In this document: positions 9,836-21,402 of the stretch, piece after piece
Numbering within the stretch: the first letter of the stretch is position 1
Layout: each line of letters starts with the position of its first letter
DNA from: Phoenix dactylifera
Lineage: Eukaryota > Streptophyta > Magnoliopsida > Arecales > Arecaceae
Reading direction: 5' to 3'
Length of the DNA stretch: 64,000 nucleotides
NCBI RefSeq assembly: GCF_009389715.1
Contig: NW_024067841.1
Span: 248,001 to 312,000, forward strand
Made by a program: the position numbers and the translations under genes
The notes under the pieces: model-generated
Databases searched by the model: none
Seen by the model: the letters and a program-made list of their open reading frames with translations, nothing else
Told to the model about the DNA's origin: nothing

Positions 9836-10690
9836 AGGATCCACCCATCAAATCCACTGGGGACAACCTTGGACAAAGAAACACTAAGAACCTTAGTCAG
9901 CTTCACCAATGCCAAGAGGATCCACCTAATCCGCAACGAGATCTTTGCTGGGACCGTCTTCAGCGAGCCCAGATTCGTTGGCGTCTCTGAGATACTCAAG
10001 GAGGATCCTAACTATGACCGAAGCCTCATCCACATCACCTACAGCCTCTCCAAGGTCCTCGGCCTCCCTGGATTCAGGGTTGGCATGGTGTACTCCTACA
10101 ATGATACAGTGGTTCGCTGCGCTCGTAGGATGTCGAGCTTTGGATTAGTCTCCTCACAAACACAATACCTGCTTGCCTCCATGCTATCAGATGATGAATT
10201 CACATCCGAGTTGATAGCAGAGAGCAGGAGGAGGTTATCGGAGAGGCACGGGATCTTCACTTCTCGGCTTGCGCAGGAGGGAATCCAGTGTTTGGAGAGC
10301 AACGCCGGGCTGTTCTGCTGGATGGACTTGAGACTGCTTCTCAAGGAATCCACAGTTGAAGGAGAACTCGAGCTGTAGCGCAGGATAATTGACGATATGA
10401 AGCTTAATGTGTTGCCCGGTTCCTCGTTTCATTGCAGTGAACCTGGGTGGTTTAGGGTGTGCTTTGCCAACATGGATGACGAGACCATGGAAGTAGCCCT
10501 TCAAAGGTTCAAGTCATTTATGCACCAGGTGAAGCAGGCTGCGGCAAGAGGTGGCAGGCTGGGCTTCGCTTAAGCTTGCCTCGGAGGTTTGAGGGCATGA
10601 CCACCATGACCCCCATGACCCCAAGCTTAATGTCACCGCACTCTCGTGTTGGTCAAGCCACCACTTCAGCTGAGTAGTATAGCACTCTCC
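9836..10690 (+). pseudogene. Truncated ACS pseudogene (last-exon fragment) behind ACS-A
   Basis: Thirteen bases after the ACS-A stop codon the sequence jumps back into the last ACS exon at the [12 protein letters not shown] region and follows it to the end. It lacks exons 1-3 and the first part of exon 4 and has no start or promoter of its own. It keeps [14 protein letters not shown] and the [11 protein letters not shown] region. It has a stop in place of the W of ELWRR (GELEL-stop, about 10376), and the C-terminal tail is frame-shifted with further stops. It carries changes found in neither full copy (for example C-to-R and D-to-N in the CDEIF region), so it looks older than the near-identity between ACS-A and ACS-B. 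The junction occurs at AGGATCCACC, a word also present inside the exon, so a short-homology event is possible. Copy B has no such fragment. Confidence 0.9.
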
Positions 10691-11538
10691 TGTAGATTAG
10701 AACCGAAGTACAGGTACTAAATGTTTAAAGCTTACTCAAATATGTATTGTTCTTTCCTCCTTTCCTTTTTTAAGAAAAATTTTATCTTTTTTTTTGAGTA
10801 AAAACTACTCAAATATCTATCTTTAAATTCTACATGGAATGTTTTAGAAAATAAGGAGGAAAAGAAATTCCTTAGCTCCCTGATTTCTCTGTAATGGTGA
10901 AAAGGATCGTATTGACCTTTGTTTTAAAATCCGTGCTCCTTTTTAAGGCCACTTAGCAATATATTTCTGGGAACTTCCGTTGGACCTTATGACCATTTCA
11001 CTTTCCAATGATATTTACCCTCAATTGTTCCAAGGCGACTGTTCTAACTTAAATCCTTCAACATGAAATTTTTTTCTGACCCTGAAACTACTCATCATCC
11101 TGAACTTATCCCGCATCTATAACGCACTTGAAAAGGACACGTTGGCAAGCTCATCGCTATTGCTGAACATGTGATGATAGTCAAAAAAGTTGTAATCTTA
11201 TTAGATGCTGTTGTCTTCATAACGTTCAAAACTATACAATGCCATTAATCTTCTTTAAACTTGATGTTGTCATTTGGTTTTGGTTTTGGTTTGGTTTGGT
11301 TTGGTTTGGTATTTTCATCAATGCAGTGGGCAGGGTCTACCATAACCCTCACATGGACATGGTCAGATTTTCACCACCACCCAAAAAAAAAGAGCTGAAA
11401 AAAAAGAAAGATATTGTCCAAGCTTCTCTGTCATCTTGTTTAGCCTCTCCAATAGTCAATCCTCAACTTCAAATGTCGAGATGCCAACCTTGTGAGATTT
11501 TATTTTTTGCTCGTCATTTTGGACATTTCATCTTCTTT

Positions 11539-11570
<32 letters not shown>

Positions 11571-11665
11571 ACCCCAATCACATGGTACCATGTGAACAAC
11601 GCCGTGGTGCACCACACCAATCATACACACATTCCCTTGGGCTCCATCCATCATCCTCCCATCTT
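10691..11665. other. 3' flank of the ACS cluster, no gene
   Basis: This spacer is shared with copy B (about 42200-43733) and has no supported gene. It includes a TTTGG pentamer run at 11274-11311 and a TC microsatellite at about 11539-11564. The duplication ends near 11652. Confidence 0.6.
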
Positions 11666-11721
11666 GGGAGTGTGCAGCCGCATCGCGTTCCAGACATGGG
11701 TGCTAGGTTTGGGGCATGACA

Positions 11722-12990
11722 AAATTGGTATAAGAGCTTAGGTTTAAAATCGTTGAGGATCATTGCAGAATTAGTACCAGAGCCTAAGGTTTAAGATCAC
11801 TAGGGATTGTGATAGAAATGTATCGAGCCTTGAGGTTATGATCACTCGAGACGTGACAAAAGTTGCAGAAATAAATTCAGTGTTTAAGTGAAAGATCGCT
11901 AGACATGTGATACAATATATGTATTAGGTTGGGTATATGATGAGTACAGAAGGACTGGATGATACCGTATCATGTTCATATGTTGTTTAAATGACCTAAA
12001 AGTTCAAACTTGATATGGTTGTAGATGTGATCACGCCTATAGTTTTGCTGCTAATTATTAGAATGGAGTTTGTGCATGGATCTGTCATAGTATTGGAGTG
12101 AACTAAGAAAGATTTTTCGTAATATTAGAAAGGAATGTCCTTCGAGGTTAAATCTGTATGTGAATTATATTTGGAATTGAAATTGTCAGATATTGTAAAT
12201 AGGTGTATTTCTGTTGGTCGATTTAATTTTATTTTTAAGGCCATAGAGTATGCGTATCGGTGAAAAATTCTAGCAACTTTTATATTTGGATTGTGCTATT
12301 AGATATTTCTCATAATTGTTGGAGTCTATTGGATGTGTTAATTTAAACTCAAGTCTAGATTTATGATTTGAGCAGGGATCTTTTATCATTGTCGATGAAG
12401 CCGCTAATAAAATATCATATTGAGTAGAGATGCTTACATGAATTATCATATATAGCATTACTGATAGATATTAAGAATCTTGGTAAAGAAGATTTGGAGG
12501 TTAATAAAGTTAATTCTACTCATAGTGATATTGGCTTAAAGACTTATAACCCATTAAATTTGGAGTAAATTCTTTTGAAAAGAAAGGTCGATCTACATTG
12601 TCTAATCAAATTGCTTAGGACATCTAGTGTTAATCCACTTTAAATTAAATCTAGATATTTTAGATTCTAAAAAAATTGTGGAGATCATGTAGTGACCTTA
12701 AGCTTGATTAATGGCTTGAGGGTTAGTTATGGTAAGTACACTCTACATAAATTGAGGACAAGGCGATCTAGTGGTTTTGCTCTAGTCCTACTCAAAAATT
12801 TGAAATTTGGATTTTTTTAGTAATGATACAAAGCTATACTAGTTCGGTTACAAATCGTTTAGCATCCTTAGAGTAATTGATGAGTTAGATGAGAGTGCGT
12901 AGCGGAAGTATGATGGTGGAGTACTTTCAAAGTCTGAACCTTAAGTAAGTTAATTTCGAGGATGAAATTATTTTAAGGGGGAGGTGAGTA
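11722..12990 (+). other. Internal region of the first LTR fossil
   Basis: It begins with a PBS-like TGGTATAAGAGC and ends with a polypurine tract next to the LTR start TGTAATAACCC at 12991. The first 300 bp match the start of the second internal region (21403-21715). At 1.27 kb it is too short for a full gag-pol set and no such coding is seen. Confidence 0.7.
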
Positions 12991-13849
12991 TGTAATAACC
13001 CAATTTTTTTTTAGGCTCGTGGGCTGACCCAGAGTGGCCAGGCCCAAGGCCAATGTAGGCAAAGAAGAAGACTCCAATGGAAGTCTTCTTCCTCCCCCGA
13101 TTCTGGCGGAGTCGAAGACTCTCCAGGAGCAATCCGTGTTTGACTTGAACTCTAGGATCTCGGCTATGTAATTTCCCTCCTCTTCCTTAGTTTTTTTTCT
13201 CCGGAGTCGCCAAAGATCACCACCGATTTCAAGCCCTCTTCCCAGTCTTTCTTTTACCATTCGTCGTCAAGAAGGATTGTCGGAGCGCCTCGCGGGATCG
13301 AGGTAAGGCTCTTTCTTCTCCTTCTCTTTTTTCTCTATTGTTTTCAGCCTTGTACGTCGTGATTGGAAACGGCAAATCGCCAAAACAAAGGTGCCCTCTT
13401 TCAGCCGTTGCTTTGGCCAGGGCTGCGGTCGCCATGGCAGCCATTGAGTGGGGGGCAGGCCACCATGGCCGCCATCCCCCTTAGACCTATGAGGGGGAAG
13501 GGAGAAGGAGACGACCGATCGCGAAGAGAGCAGAGAGAGTTTCTCTCTCTTCTTTTCTCTTCTCTCTTTCTCTCTTCTCTCTCTATTATCTTCTCTAGTT
13601 TTTCTCTCTTCCTTCTTTTTCTCTCTCTTGGTGTCTCTTTCTAGTTGACCCAAGTAGATGGTAACGGGGTCTTGGGGGGACCTAGTGATGGATCCCTGGT
13701 GGATGCCGGTAGGCAATCTAGATTACTAGTTTACTATTTGACTTTCTTTTGATAATCGAGTTTGATTCTGTAGAGGGAGAGTCATCTGCACAAGAAGGTT
13801 TTGATCAGAATACTCTGCACCCCACACTACCAGAAAACACGCGTATAGT

Positions 13850-14110
13850 GAGTAGTGATGGGAAATTAGTGACGGACCGTTATCAGTTACTATTTGTGAC
13901 GGATTAGTGACCGACAGAAATTTGGTCACCGTGGTGTAAACTTAGTGACCGTTTAGTGACGGACCGGTCACAGAATGCGCGGGTAGGATGGGCGCCAAAC
14001 CTTAGTGACCATCATAATGACGGGATATCTGTCAGCAATATGATAACCAAAATTGCAACCAGACAGTGACAAATGCAGCCGTTACAAATATAGTAACCCT
14101 AGTATTTATA
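13850..14110. repeat. CACTA left subterminal repeat array
   Basis: Repeated words of the form TTAGTGACGG, AGTGACC and TGACGG occur on both strands at spacings of 10-30 bp. In CACTA elements such arrays bind the TNPA-type protein. The array mirrors the one at the right end. Confidence 0.8.
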
Positions 14111-14624
14111 AATTTTTAAAAGATTATTTTTGGCAGTAACAGATTATTGACAAAAATTTCTGTCACCAAATTTAATTTTTAATTCCAAAAATATTAAAAA
14201 TATTATTTTTGAGTAAACCTAAATTAAAAGAAAAAATAAAAGGAGGAATATCCAAAATGAAACTAAGTGTGCCCGCCGTTCCGCCCAAATTTCTTCGATA
14301 ATCCAAATTCCAATTGCTCTCTATAAAACTCAAATTTCTTCTTCTCATTTTAAAATCTCATGGTGTCGGCCATGATCCATTTGCACCCCTATTGCAAGTT
14401 TCCTGCTTTATAGAATTTTTTTACCATACTTTATAGTTCAAAAATATTTTTGCCTTGCAAGTCCCATCCAATCAGCCTTATAAATAAAAAAAAAATTTGA
14501 TATGAAATTTGGCTTGCAAACCGATTTAGCCCAAATCACGATTTAGCCCAAATCAGCCTATATACAATTTGGCTTGCAAACCGACTTAAATACCAAAACC
14601 CTAACCTTTCCCTTCCCTTCCCTT

Positions 14625-15010
14625 CCCGTCCCTCGCTGAGAGCAGCCGCCGCCCCCCCCCCCCACTCCCTCGCCCCCCCTCCCTCGCTGAGAGCCGTCGC
14701 CGCCCTCCCTCGCTGAGAGCCGTCGCCGCACCCCCTCGCTGAGAGCCGCCGCCGCACCCCCCCTCCCTCGCTGAGAGCCGCCGCTGCCTCCCCTCCCTCG
14801 CTGAGAGCCGCCGCCGCCGGCCCCCTTCCCTCGCTGAGAGCCGTCGCCGCCCTCCCTCGCTGAGAGCCGCCGCCGCACCCCCTCGCTGAGAGCCGCCGCC
14901 GCACCCCCCCTCCCTCGCTGAGAGCCGCCGCCGCCGGCCCCCCTCCCTCGCTGAGAGCCGCCGCCGCCGCCGCCCCCGCCCCCCCTTTTCCCTCGCTGAG
15001 AGCCTGATAG
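14625..15010 (+). repeat. GC-rich minisatellite in the CACTA leader
   Basis: Twelve occurrences of CCCTCGCTGAGAGC are followed by variable runs of GCC/GTC and C. The spacing is about 23-45 bp. The array lies just upstream of a region that looks like the transposon's first exon, with a good donor site (CCG|GTAAGAG near 15119). Open frames on the minus strand here, rich in SQRG/RRRLSARE repeats, are products of the repeat and not genes. Confidence 0.9.
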
Positions 15011-16214
15011 CCGCCTCCTCTCGGTGTCGTCGCCTCTTCAACGACCGGCCGGCGGCTCTTCGCGTCCTTCTCCCCCGGACGGCAACCTCCGCGGCTCCGG
15101 TCACCGACTCACAGTCACCGGTAAGAGTTTTCTCCTCCTCCTCCTCCTCTTCAAGCTCGATCCCGGTAGATTTTGCCCAAGCCCGGAGAGAGAAAGAGAG
15201 AGAGAGAGAGAGGTGGTGGGGCAGCGAGACAGCTCGGAACAGTGGGAGAGTGGGGAGTGGGGACAGTGGTTTTGTTTTGGGTGGAGACGGGAGACAGAGA
15301 AAGAGAGGAGGGATTTTTTTTTTTTTGCTAAAATAGACGAAAGAAACTTTGATATATCTGAGTAGCTGCTTTTATTATGATACTTGGACACATCACTTGG
15401 TTGGGTAAATCATGATACGGGCACTGTGTCGAATTTACTGTTGCTAAAATAGACAAAAATAATGTTGTACTTGAGGAGCTCCTTAATATTATGCATTTTT
15501 ATTCTGACACATTTGTTAGTCCTACCAATGGTTTGCATATATTTAGACTGCTTCACTGATTATTGTTGTAATTTTGAGGGTTGATGGGTTGGGATTATGT
15601 AAAGTTCATGGATTTTAATTTTTTCGTCATGTTATTCATTTTTACAATCATTGTTCATCTGCAAGGAATAATGAAAAGTGGTGGAAAGTGGTGTTGCTTC
15701 ATGGTTGTGAGTTATTTCCAGTGTGCAATCAAGAAGCTGGTCAAAAAGCTTGCTAAGAAGTACCATGCTTCCCTAGCATCAGAGGCGATCATGTATATTC
15801 ACATTTGTTCTATGTGAAGCAGATAGTATTCCATATGTAAATTTGGATGATTTGACTTGTATTCCTTGTCTTTGTAAAGATTAAATGCTTTTTGAATATT
15901 GCTGGTATTAGATGAATGAACAAATAACTTGTAAAGGTTAATTCCTTATGTTCAGCTTTTTGTAAAGATTGAATGCCTTCTTAATGTCAATGATGCTGGG
16001 ACAAGATTGAATGACTTATTTTTGTCATGCTTATGATAACTTCTCATCTTCATAAATATCATACCAGTTTTTGTTTCTTTTACATTTTTTACGATCTTGC
16101 CTTTCGTGTTTTTAATGGTTCGGTTTTTCTTATGTTGTTTTCTTTTTTTATCATCTCTCTAATATTTTCTAGGCTTTCTTATGTTGTTTTATTTTTTTGA
16201 TTTTTAGAGGAACT

Positions 16215-18225
16215 ATGTCAGTTGATCGTAATTGGATGTACCACCGACTTAGTGAAAATGGTTATACAAGAGCTGAGTTCTGTGATGGAGTTAAAGGGTT
16301 CCTTGAGTTTGCATTTACTCAGTTAGAGTATTGTAGTGGTGATAAGATTAGATGCCCTTGTATAAGATGTGACAACCAGAAATTTCTTAACCGTGATACG
16401 GTCAATGTTCATCTGTTGAGAAAGGGGTTTACACCGAGATATTCAACATGGTTTGCACATGGGGAGTTACTTGGTGCAGTTGCTCCTGTAAGTACAAGTG
16501 CAGTAGAAGCATCCACATCAATGGATGTTGGTTGTGAACATGGTCAGCAATATAGAACCATGGTGATGGAAGCTATGGGTCCAGAAGAGGAACTTCATTT
16601 GAGAAGTGCATTTGAAGTTAATCATGAGGAAGAGCCAAACAAGGATGCTGCAGATTTTTATTCTTTGTTGAAAGATGCAGAAGTACCTTTGTGGGAAGGG
16701 TGTAAAAAACACTCTAAGTTATCTGCTATTAGTCAATTATTAAATTGCAAGTCTGAATTTAATATGAGTATATCTTGCTATGATCGAATCATGAAAATAG
16801 TGAAGAATATGTTGCCGGAAAGTGAGAAGCTGCCCTCTGATTTCTATCAATCAAAGAAGATGCTTCGGAAGTTGGGGTTGGAGTATACAAGTATTGATGT
16901 TTGTGAGAATAATTGTATGCTATTCTATAAGAAACAGAGAATTTGATTGAGTGTACTATTTGTGGTCATCCTCGTTATAAACTCAGAAGAAATGATGGTG
17001 GTGGTAGAAGAAAAGATGTTCCTTATAGAAGGTTGCGATATCTTCCAATAACACCAAGACTTCAGAGGCTTTTTATGTCAAGCAGAACGGCTGAACTCAT
17101 GTCATGGCATGTGAAGGGAGGTGATTCAGATGAGATGGTGCATCCTGCTTGTGGGGAGGCTTGGAAGCACTTTGACCGCATTCATCCATCCTTTTCTACC
17201 GAGCCTCGTAATGTTAGACTTGGGTTATGTACGGATGGATTTAACCCCTTTAGCCAATCAGCTCGTCCTTATTCTTGTTGGCCAGTTTTCGTAACAGTTT
17301 ACAATCTTCCACCATCAATATGTATGAAACGACCCTACATTTTTCTAAGTTTAGTCATTTCTGGACCTAAGAGCCCTGGCAAAAGTATTGATGTCTTGCT
17401 TAGGCCTTTGATTGATGAACTTAAAATATTATGGGAAGTAGGGGTCACCACTTATGACATCTTTAGAAAAGAGAATTTTCAAATGAAGGCAGTTTTATTA
17501 TGGACTATCAATGATTTTCCTGCATATGGCATGCTTTCAGGATGGAGTACGCATGGAAAGTTGGCCTGCCCGTATTGTATGGAGAACTCAAAAACATTTA
17601 CACTACAACATGGTGGGAAGACTTTTTTTTTTGACTGCCATCGTCAATTCTTGCCCATGGACCATGCATACAGATACCAAGTTGATAGTTTCTTCAATGG
17701 TAGAATAAAGACAGACCCCCCACCTCGTCGACTGTCTGGTGAGGAGTTGAAAAATAGGATCTCTGCTTTGCCTAATATAACTTTTGGTTTGAAAGCTCCT
17801 AAGCACACCATTCCTGGATTCGGTAAAGATCATAATTGGGTGAAAATGAGCATATTTTGGGAGTTGCCCTATTGGCATACACTACTTATTCGACATAATT
17901 TAGATGTCATGCATATTGTTCGGAATGTGTTTCTCAATATATTTTACACTTGTATGGATGTAAAAGGGAAGACTAAAGATAATGTGAAAGCAAGGCAAGA
18001 TTTGGAGTTGTATTGCAAGCGTCCTAAGTTGAGGATTCAATTTGTTAATGGAAAGCTAGTTAAGCCTCCAGCTTCCTATGTATTGTCCAAAGACCAAGCA
18101 ATGGAGGTCTGCGAGTGGGTGAAAGGGTTAAGACTGCCTGATGGATATGCTTCAAACATATCGAAGTGTGTTAACCTGGATGATTATAAGTTTTACGGGT
18201 TAAAAAGTCACGATTGTCATGTTTT
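16215..18225 (+). pseudogene. CACTA TNP2-like transposase, frameshifted and truncated
   Basis: The likely start ATG at 16215 (MSVDRNWMYHRL) follows an acceptor at 16206 (TTTTTAG). The N-terminal part is a transposase-associated domain (CPCIRCDN, WFAHGE), followed by DAADFYSLLKDAEVPLWEGC. After a frame change near 16940 the second frame continues with ECTICGHPRYK and the Transposase_21 core: LGLCTDGFNPF, YSCWPVFVTVYNLPP, LLWTINDFPAYGMLSGW and HNLDVMHIVRNVF. The protein breaks off after LKSHDCHVFM, where family members continue into a DUF4218-type region; here it runs into sequence of a different gene. The change of frame plus the missing C-terminal half make it inactive. Confidence 0.88.
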
Positions 18226-19445
18226 CATGCTGATTATGAGGTCAGTCACAAAGCTGTTGCTATCATGCGCCAATTTTTTAATGGTCCGTGGTTGTCATGG
18301 AGGGAGGTCCCTACACATGCTAAAGTTGGAATGTGGAACAAATTTGAGGTGATGTAATTAATTTATATTTCTTATCATTAACTTTTGCCCTTAACAAATA
18401 GTAAGTCTGATTACTTGCGATCTATATATTGTTAGGAGATACACACAATTCTTCCAGGACAATTGCATCATGTGCATGAAGTTTGGAACAAGCATTGTCA
18501 GCGACGATTGACAACCTCATTAGGGAAGGTCAGAAGCCAAAAGCTTCTGGAAGCAAAAGGAGATTTAAACAAAGCCCGTGATAAACCCCCTAATTGGATC
18601 TCTAGAGAAAATTGGAATAAGCTAATTGATATTTGGATCTCCCCAAAATGGAAGAAGAAATCAGAAGCCAACAAAAATAATAGAAACACCATGAAGAACG
18701 GTAGCATCTCTAAACACTGTGGAGGATCAATCACATTTGTCAATCATGACGAACGATTGGTACATATCTTTATTCAATTAGATTTCTATAATAATTTTTA
18801 TATTATTGTTCAGTCATCTTAAATTAGCCCATTATATGTTAATGAATTTTTTCTTTTCTCTTTTGTAGAAATTAAAGTTAGGCCGGGAGCCAACAATAGT
18901 TGAATCTTTTAATCGGACGCATAAGACAAAGCAAGGCATGGGAGGATATGTAGATAAGAGAAGTGAAGCTGTCATGGTAAGTATAATTTTTTTATGATTC
19001 ATAAATATTATTGAGCTTGCTCATGTTTATCTCTTGTTTGATCCACCATAATGTTTTTCTCTTCTTTTAAATCAACTGGCAGGCAAAGTATTCAGCTGAA
19101 TACTCCAAAAAATATGGTGATGCCTCCACCTCAGATGCTCCTCCACGTGATTATGACTTGTGGTTTGAGGCAACTGGTGTCCCAACTCATGGCCATGTCT
19201 ATGGCTTTAGTCCCCTAGAGGATCTCACTGGAATTATTGGGCAATCATCATCTGCTTCCACCTCTACAAGTCAAGCTCCAGAGCTGTACACTCATGAAGA
19301 CCTTCTACGTATTCTTGAGCAGGAAAAGAAAAAATGGCAAGAGGAGGTTCTTCAAAAGATGAGAGAAGAGATTGGCTTTGGACCAAGGCATGCAAATCGG
19401 GGGAGTAATGGTGATTCTGGTTCTGCTGATCATGCTTCATTATAA
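18225..19445 (+). pseudogene. CACTA second gene (Transposase_24 / TNPA-like), 5'-truncated
   Basis: From about 18225 the other frame reads a stretch with RQFFNGPWLSWREVP. Exons with plausible borders follow: about 18225-18350, 18437-18759, 18869-18976 and 19083-19445. They include DKPPNWISRENWNKLIDIW, ESFNRTHKTKQGMGGYVDKR, and a C-terminal coiled-coil-like stretch (LLRILEQEKKKWQEEVLQK) before the stop at 19443-19445. This matches the plant Ptta/En/Spm Transposase_24 family, whose protein binds the subterminal repeats. The N-terminus is missing because the deletion joins this piece to the TNP2-like gene. Confidence 0.75.
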
Positions 19446-19679
19446 TTGTTTTTGCCTTAGATGATAGGTCTTTGCATTCCTAGGAGGAATGAAATCTCTG
19501 TTGATCTTTATGACATATTTTTAGACTTTGATTTTGATGGATTCAGGACATGTTGATGCCAATTTTGAATGACATTTAAAATGACTTTTGCGTAATGTTG
19601 AATGCCTTTGCTATTAATGATATTATTGTTATTATTATTATGTGCCAATCAATGTACCAAATGTACCAGGTTATTAGAT

Positions 19680-20234
19680 TGTGATCGGTGACCAAATTTT
19701 GGTTACTAAATTGTTTACCAACTATTGTGACGAGCAGTCATAAACTTAGTGACAGGATTTTGGTCAATAAAAATTGATTTTGCTCAGCGCGTTTGTAACC
19801 AATTAGTGACCGTAAACTTATCACTAGGTCAGTGACGGGATTAATGACAAATGTAGTGACAAAATGTGTGACCATGTCTGTGACGACTAAATCTGTCACT
19901 AAAGGTCGTGACAGATTAGTGACCAAACTTGTGACCGCATTCTGTGACAAAATCAGTGACCAAGTTGCCTTCGTCACTAACTCCGCAACTGGATAGTGAT
20001 GGGAAATACATAATTTCTTAAATATTTAATTCTTGAATTTGTAACGGCTTAGTGACGGCGGTTCTGTCACGGAGGTTAGTGACGGGAATCGCCGCCGTCA
20101 CGGAGAATTTAGCGACGCGTGTTTTTGTAACGAAGTCAGTGACGGGAGCTCCGGTCACAAATTCCATATTAGTAACCGGAAACACGGTATAGTGACGGGA
20201 ATCTCCGTCACTATACGCGTGTTTTCTGGTAGTG
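19680..20234. repeat. CACTA right subterminal repeat array and terminal inverted repeat
   Basis: About twenty copies of TAGTGAC, GTGACGG or their complements lie within 550 bp, ending in the inverted repeat CGCGTGTTTTCTGGTAGTG at 20216-20234. The array is denser than the left one. Confidence 0.85.
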
Positions 20235-20321
20235 CCAGCTCGTAGACCCTAAAGAGGGTCAGTGATCATTGTGTTTAGTCAGTTTTTGGTAAAGATAAGA
20301 ATTTTTTGTAGGCGATGATCA

Positions 20322-20353
20322 GATATACATACATACATACATACATACATACA

Positions 20354-20389
<36 letters not shown>

Positions 20390-20398
20390 TATATATAT
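20322..20398 (+). repeat. CATA microsatellite passing into TA
   Basis: About fourteen uninterrupted copies of ATAC are followed by a TA run. It lies in the right half of the interrupted LTR. Confidence 0.95.
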
Positions 20399-20659
20399 GT
20401 TTATTGGTTTGTACCACTAGATTTGTATCGTAAAATTTATATCGATAAATTTGGTTTGGCATATGATAATATGCTTTATATGATTTTCAGTTCAAATATA
20501 TTCGTATGGTTATTATACGCATCAGATATTGGAACATGGTTATATGAACAAAGATACCTTAAATTTGAAAAAAAATTTATTGTATATGTGATAATTGATT
20601 TGACAAGAGTAACAGGTAAATTAGACGGATAAGAAATAGTTTGGACTAATCTCGTCATA

Positions 20660-20765
20660 ATGCCCATGGGCTGACACAAGAAAAGCAACAACGAGCTATA
20701 ATGTGGGTCGAAAAGCTACCACAGGCTATAATGTGGGTCGGATAGCCACCATGGGCTATAACGTG
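20660..20765 (+). repeat. Short tandem repeat in LTR
   Basis: Three imperfect copies of a unit of about 34 bp, each with a gctataatgtg(g) word followed by gtcg and an agc(t/c)acca word. Confidence 0.7.
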
Positions 20766-20883
20766 ATACAATATCAGTCTTGGACTAAGTCTTGATCTTG
20801 GTTAGTTCAAAGCTAAAAAAAAATTGATAAGAAATAATGAGAAATGGATAACATGACATAAGAAATTATTATTGAGCAATTGG

Positions 20884-20884
<1 letters not shown>

Positions 20885-20953
<69 letters not shown>
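20885..20953 (+). repeat. TA microsatellite
   Basis: An uninterrupted run of about 34 TA units in the right half of the interrupted LTR. Confidence 0.95.
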
Positions 20954-20955
<2 letters not shown>

Positions 20956-21402
20956 TTCTTTGAAAAGCTGATTATGAAAACTTATGTACATGTTATTGAT
21001 GAGTTTTCTGAGTATTGATACAATATTTATTTATTTAGTATTGTTAATTGATTATTTTTATATTACTTATGGTGTAGCAATTTGAGATTCTTACTGAAAT
21101 GTAAAGCTCATAACTCTCTTCCTCTTCTTACTTTTTCAGAGTTGCATGTTGCATAGTATATGGCTATGGTTGAGATCATAGGTGGAAGGGGTAACTAGAT
21201 AGAGCATCACTGATACTGGTTGGTTGATCAAATTTTATAATTGGGCCAACTTTGTTATTCGATATAAATTGAGATCATTATTGATTATGGATATTGAAGT
21301 TGTATTAAATTTTTAGGCCTAGCATATTCTATAGAGCTCTGCTCTAGGAAGTGTACGGCCGTATCACGTTCCGGACCCGGATGCTAGATTTTAGGCATGA
21401 CA

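Larger units (their letters stand above)
1..11652 (+). repeat. Segmental duplication, copy A
   Basis: This block is repeated in the same orientation at 34675-43733. The match is continuous apart from indels and starts before the window edge, since base 1 already matches about 34675. It ends near 11652, where the shared stretch reading gggctccatccat stops and LTR-element sequence begins. Copy A holds a SINE (396-741), a solo-LTR-like fossil (3971-6383) and an ACS pseudogene (9836-10690) that copy B lacks. Both copies carry the GT47-bearing transposon and a full ACS gene. The two copies are separated by about 23 kb of unrelated sequence, so this is a dispersed direct duplication or a tandem one later split by insertions. 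Confidence 0.93.
13825..20234 (+). mobile_element. CACTA (En/Spm) DNA transposon, 6.4 kb, internally deleted
   Basis: The termini are perfect inverted repeats of at least 27 bp beginning CACTACCAGAAAACACGCG, and the insertion made a 3-bp target duplication CCA (13822-13824, 20235-20237). Both ends have dense subterminal repeats built on TAGTGACGG / CCGTCAC (13850-14110 and 19680-20230), the binding-site arrays typical of this superfamily. Inside are a TNP2-like transposase pseudogene (16215-18225) and the 3' part of a Transposase_24-type gene (18225-19445), run together by an internal deletion. The clean ends suggest a fairly recent insertion into the LTR, although the coding part is defective. 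Confidence 0.95.
12991..21402 (+). repeat. LTR interrupted by the CACTA element
   Basis: The LTR starts TGTAATAACCC after the polypurine tract and ends GGCATGACA before a PBS. Without the CACTA insert (13825-20234) it is about 2.0 kb. It includes a transcribed-leader-like part with pyrimidine tracts (13300-13650), a CATA/TA microsatellite (20322-20398), a short tandem repeat (20690-20765) and a long TA run (20885-20953). Confidence 0.75.

Noticed and set aside
14536-15104. Minus-strand open frames rich in SQRG and RRRLSARE repeats
   Set aside because: They are readings of the GC-rich minisatellite in the CACTA leader. All three frames are open because of the repeat composition.
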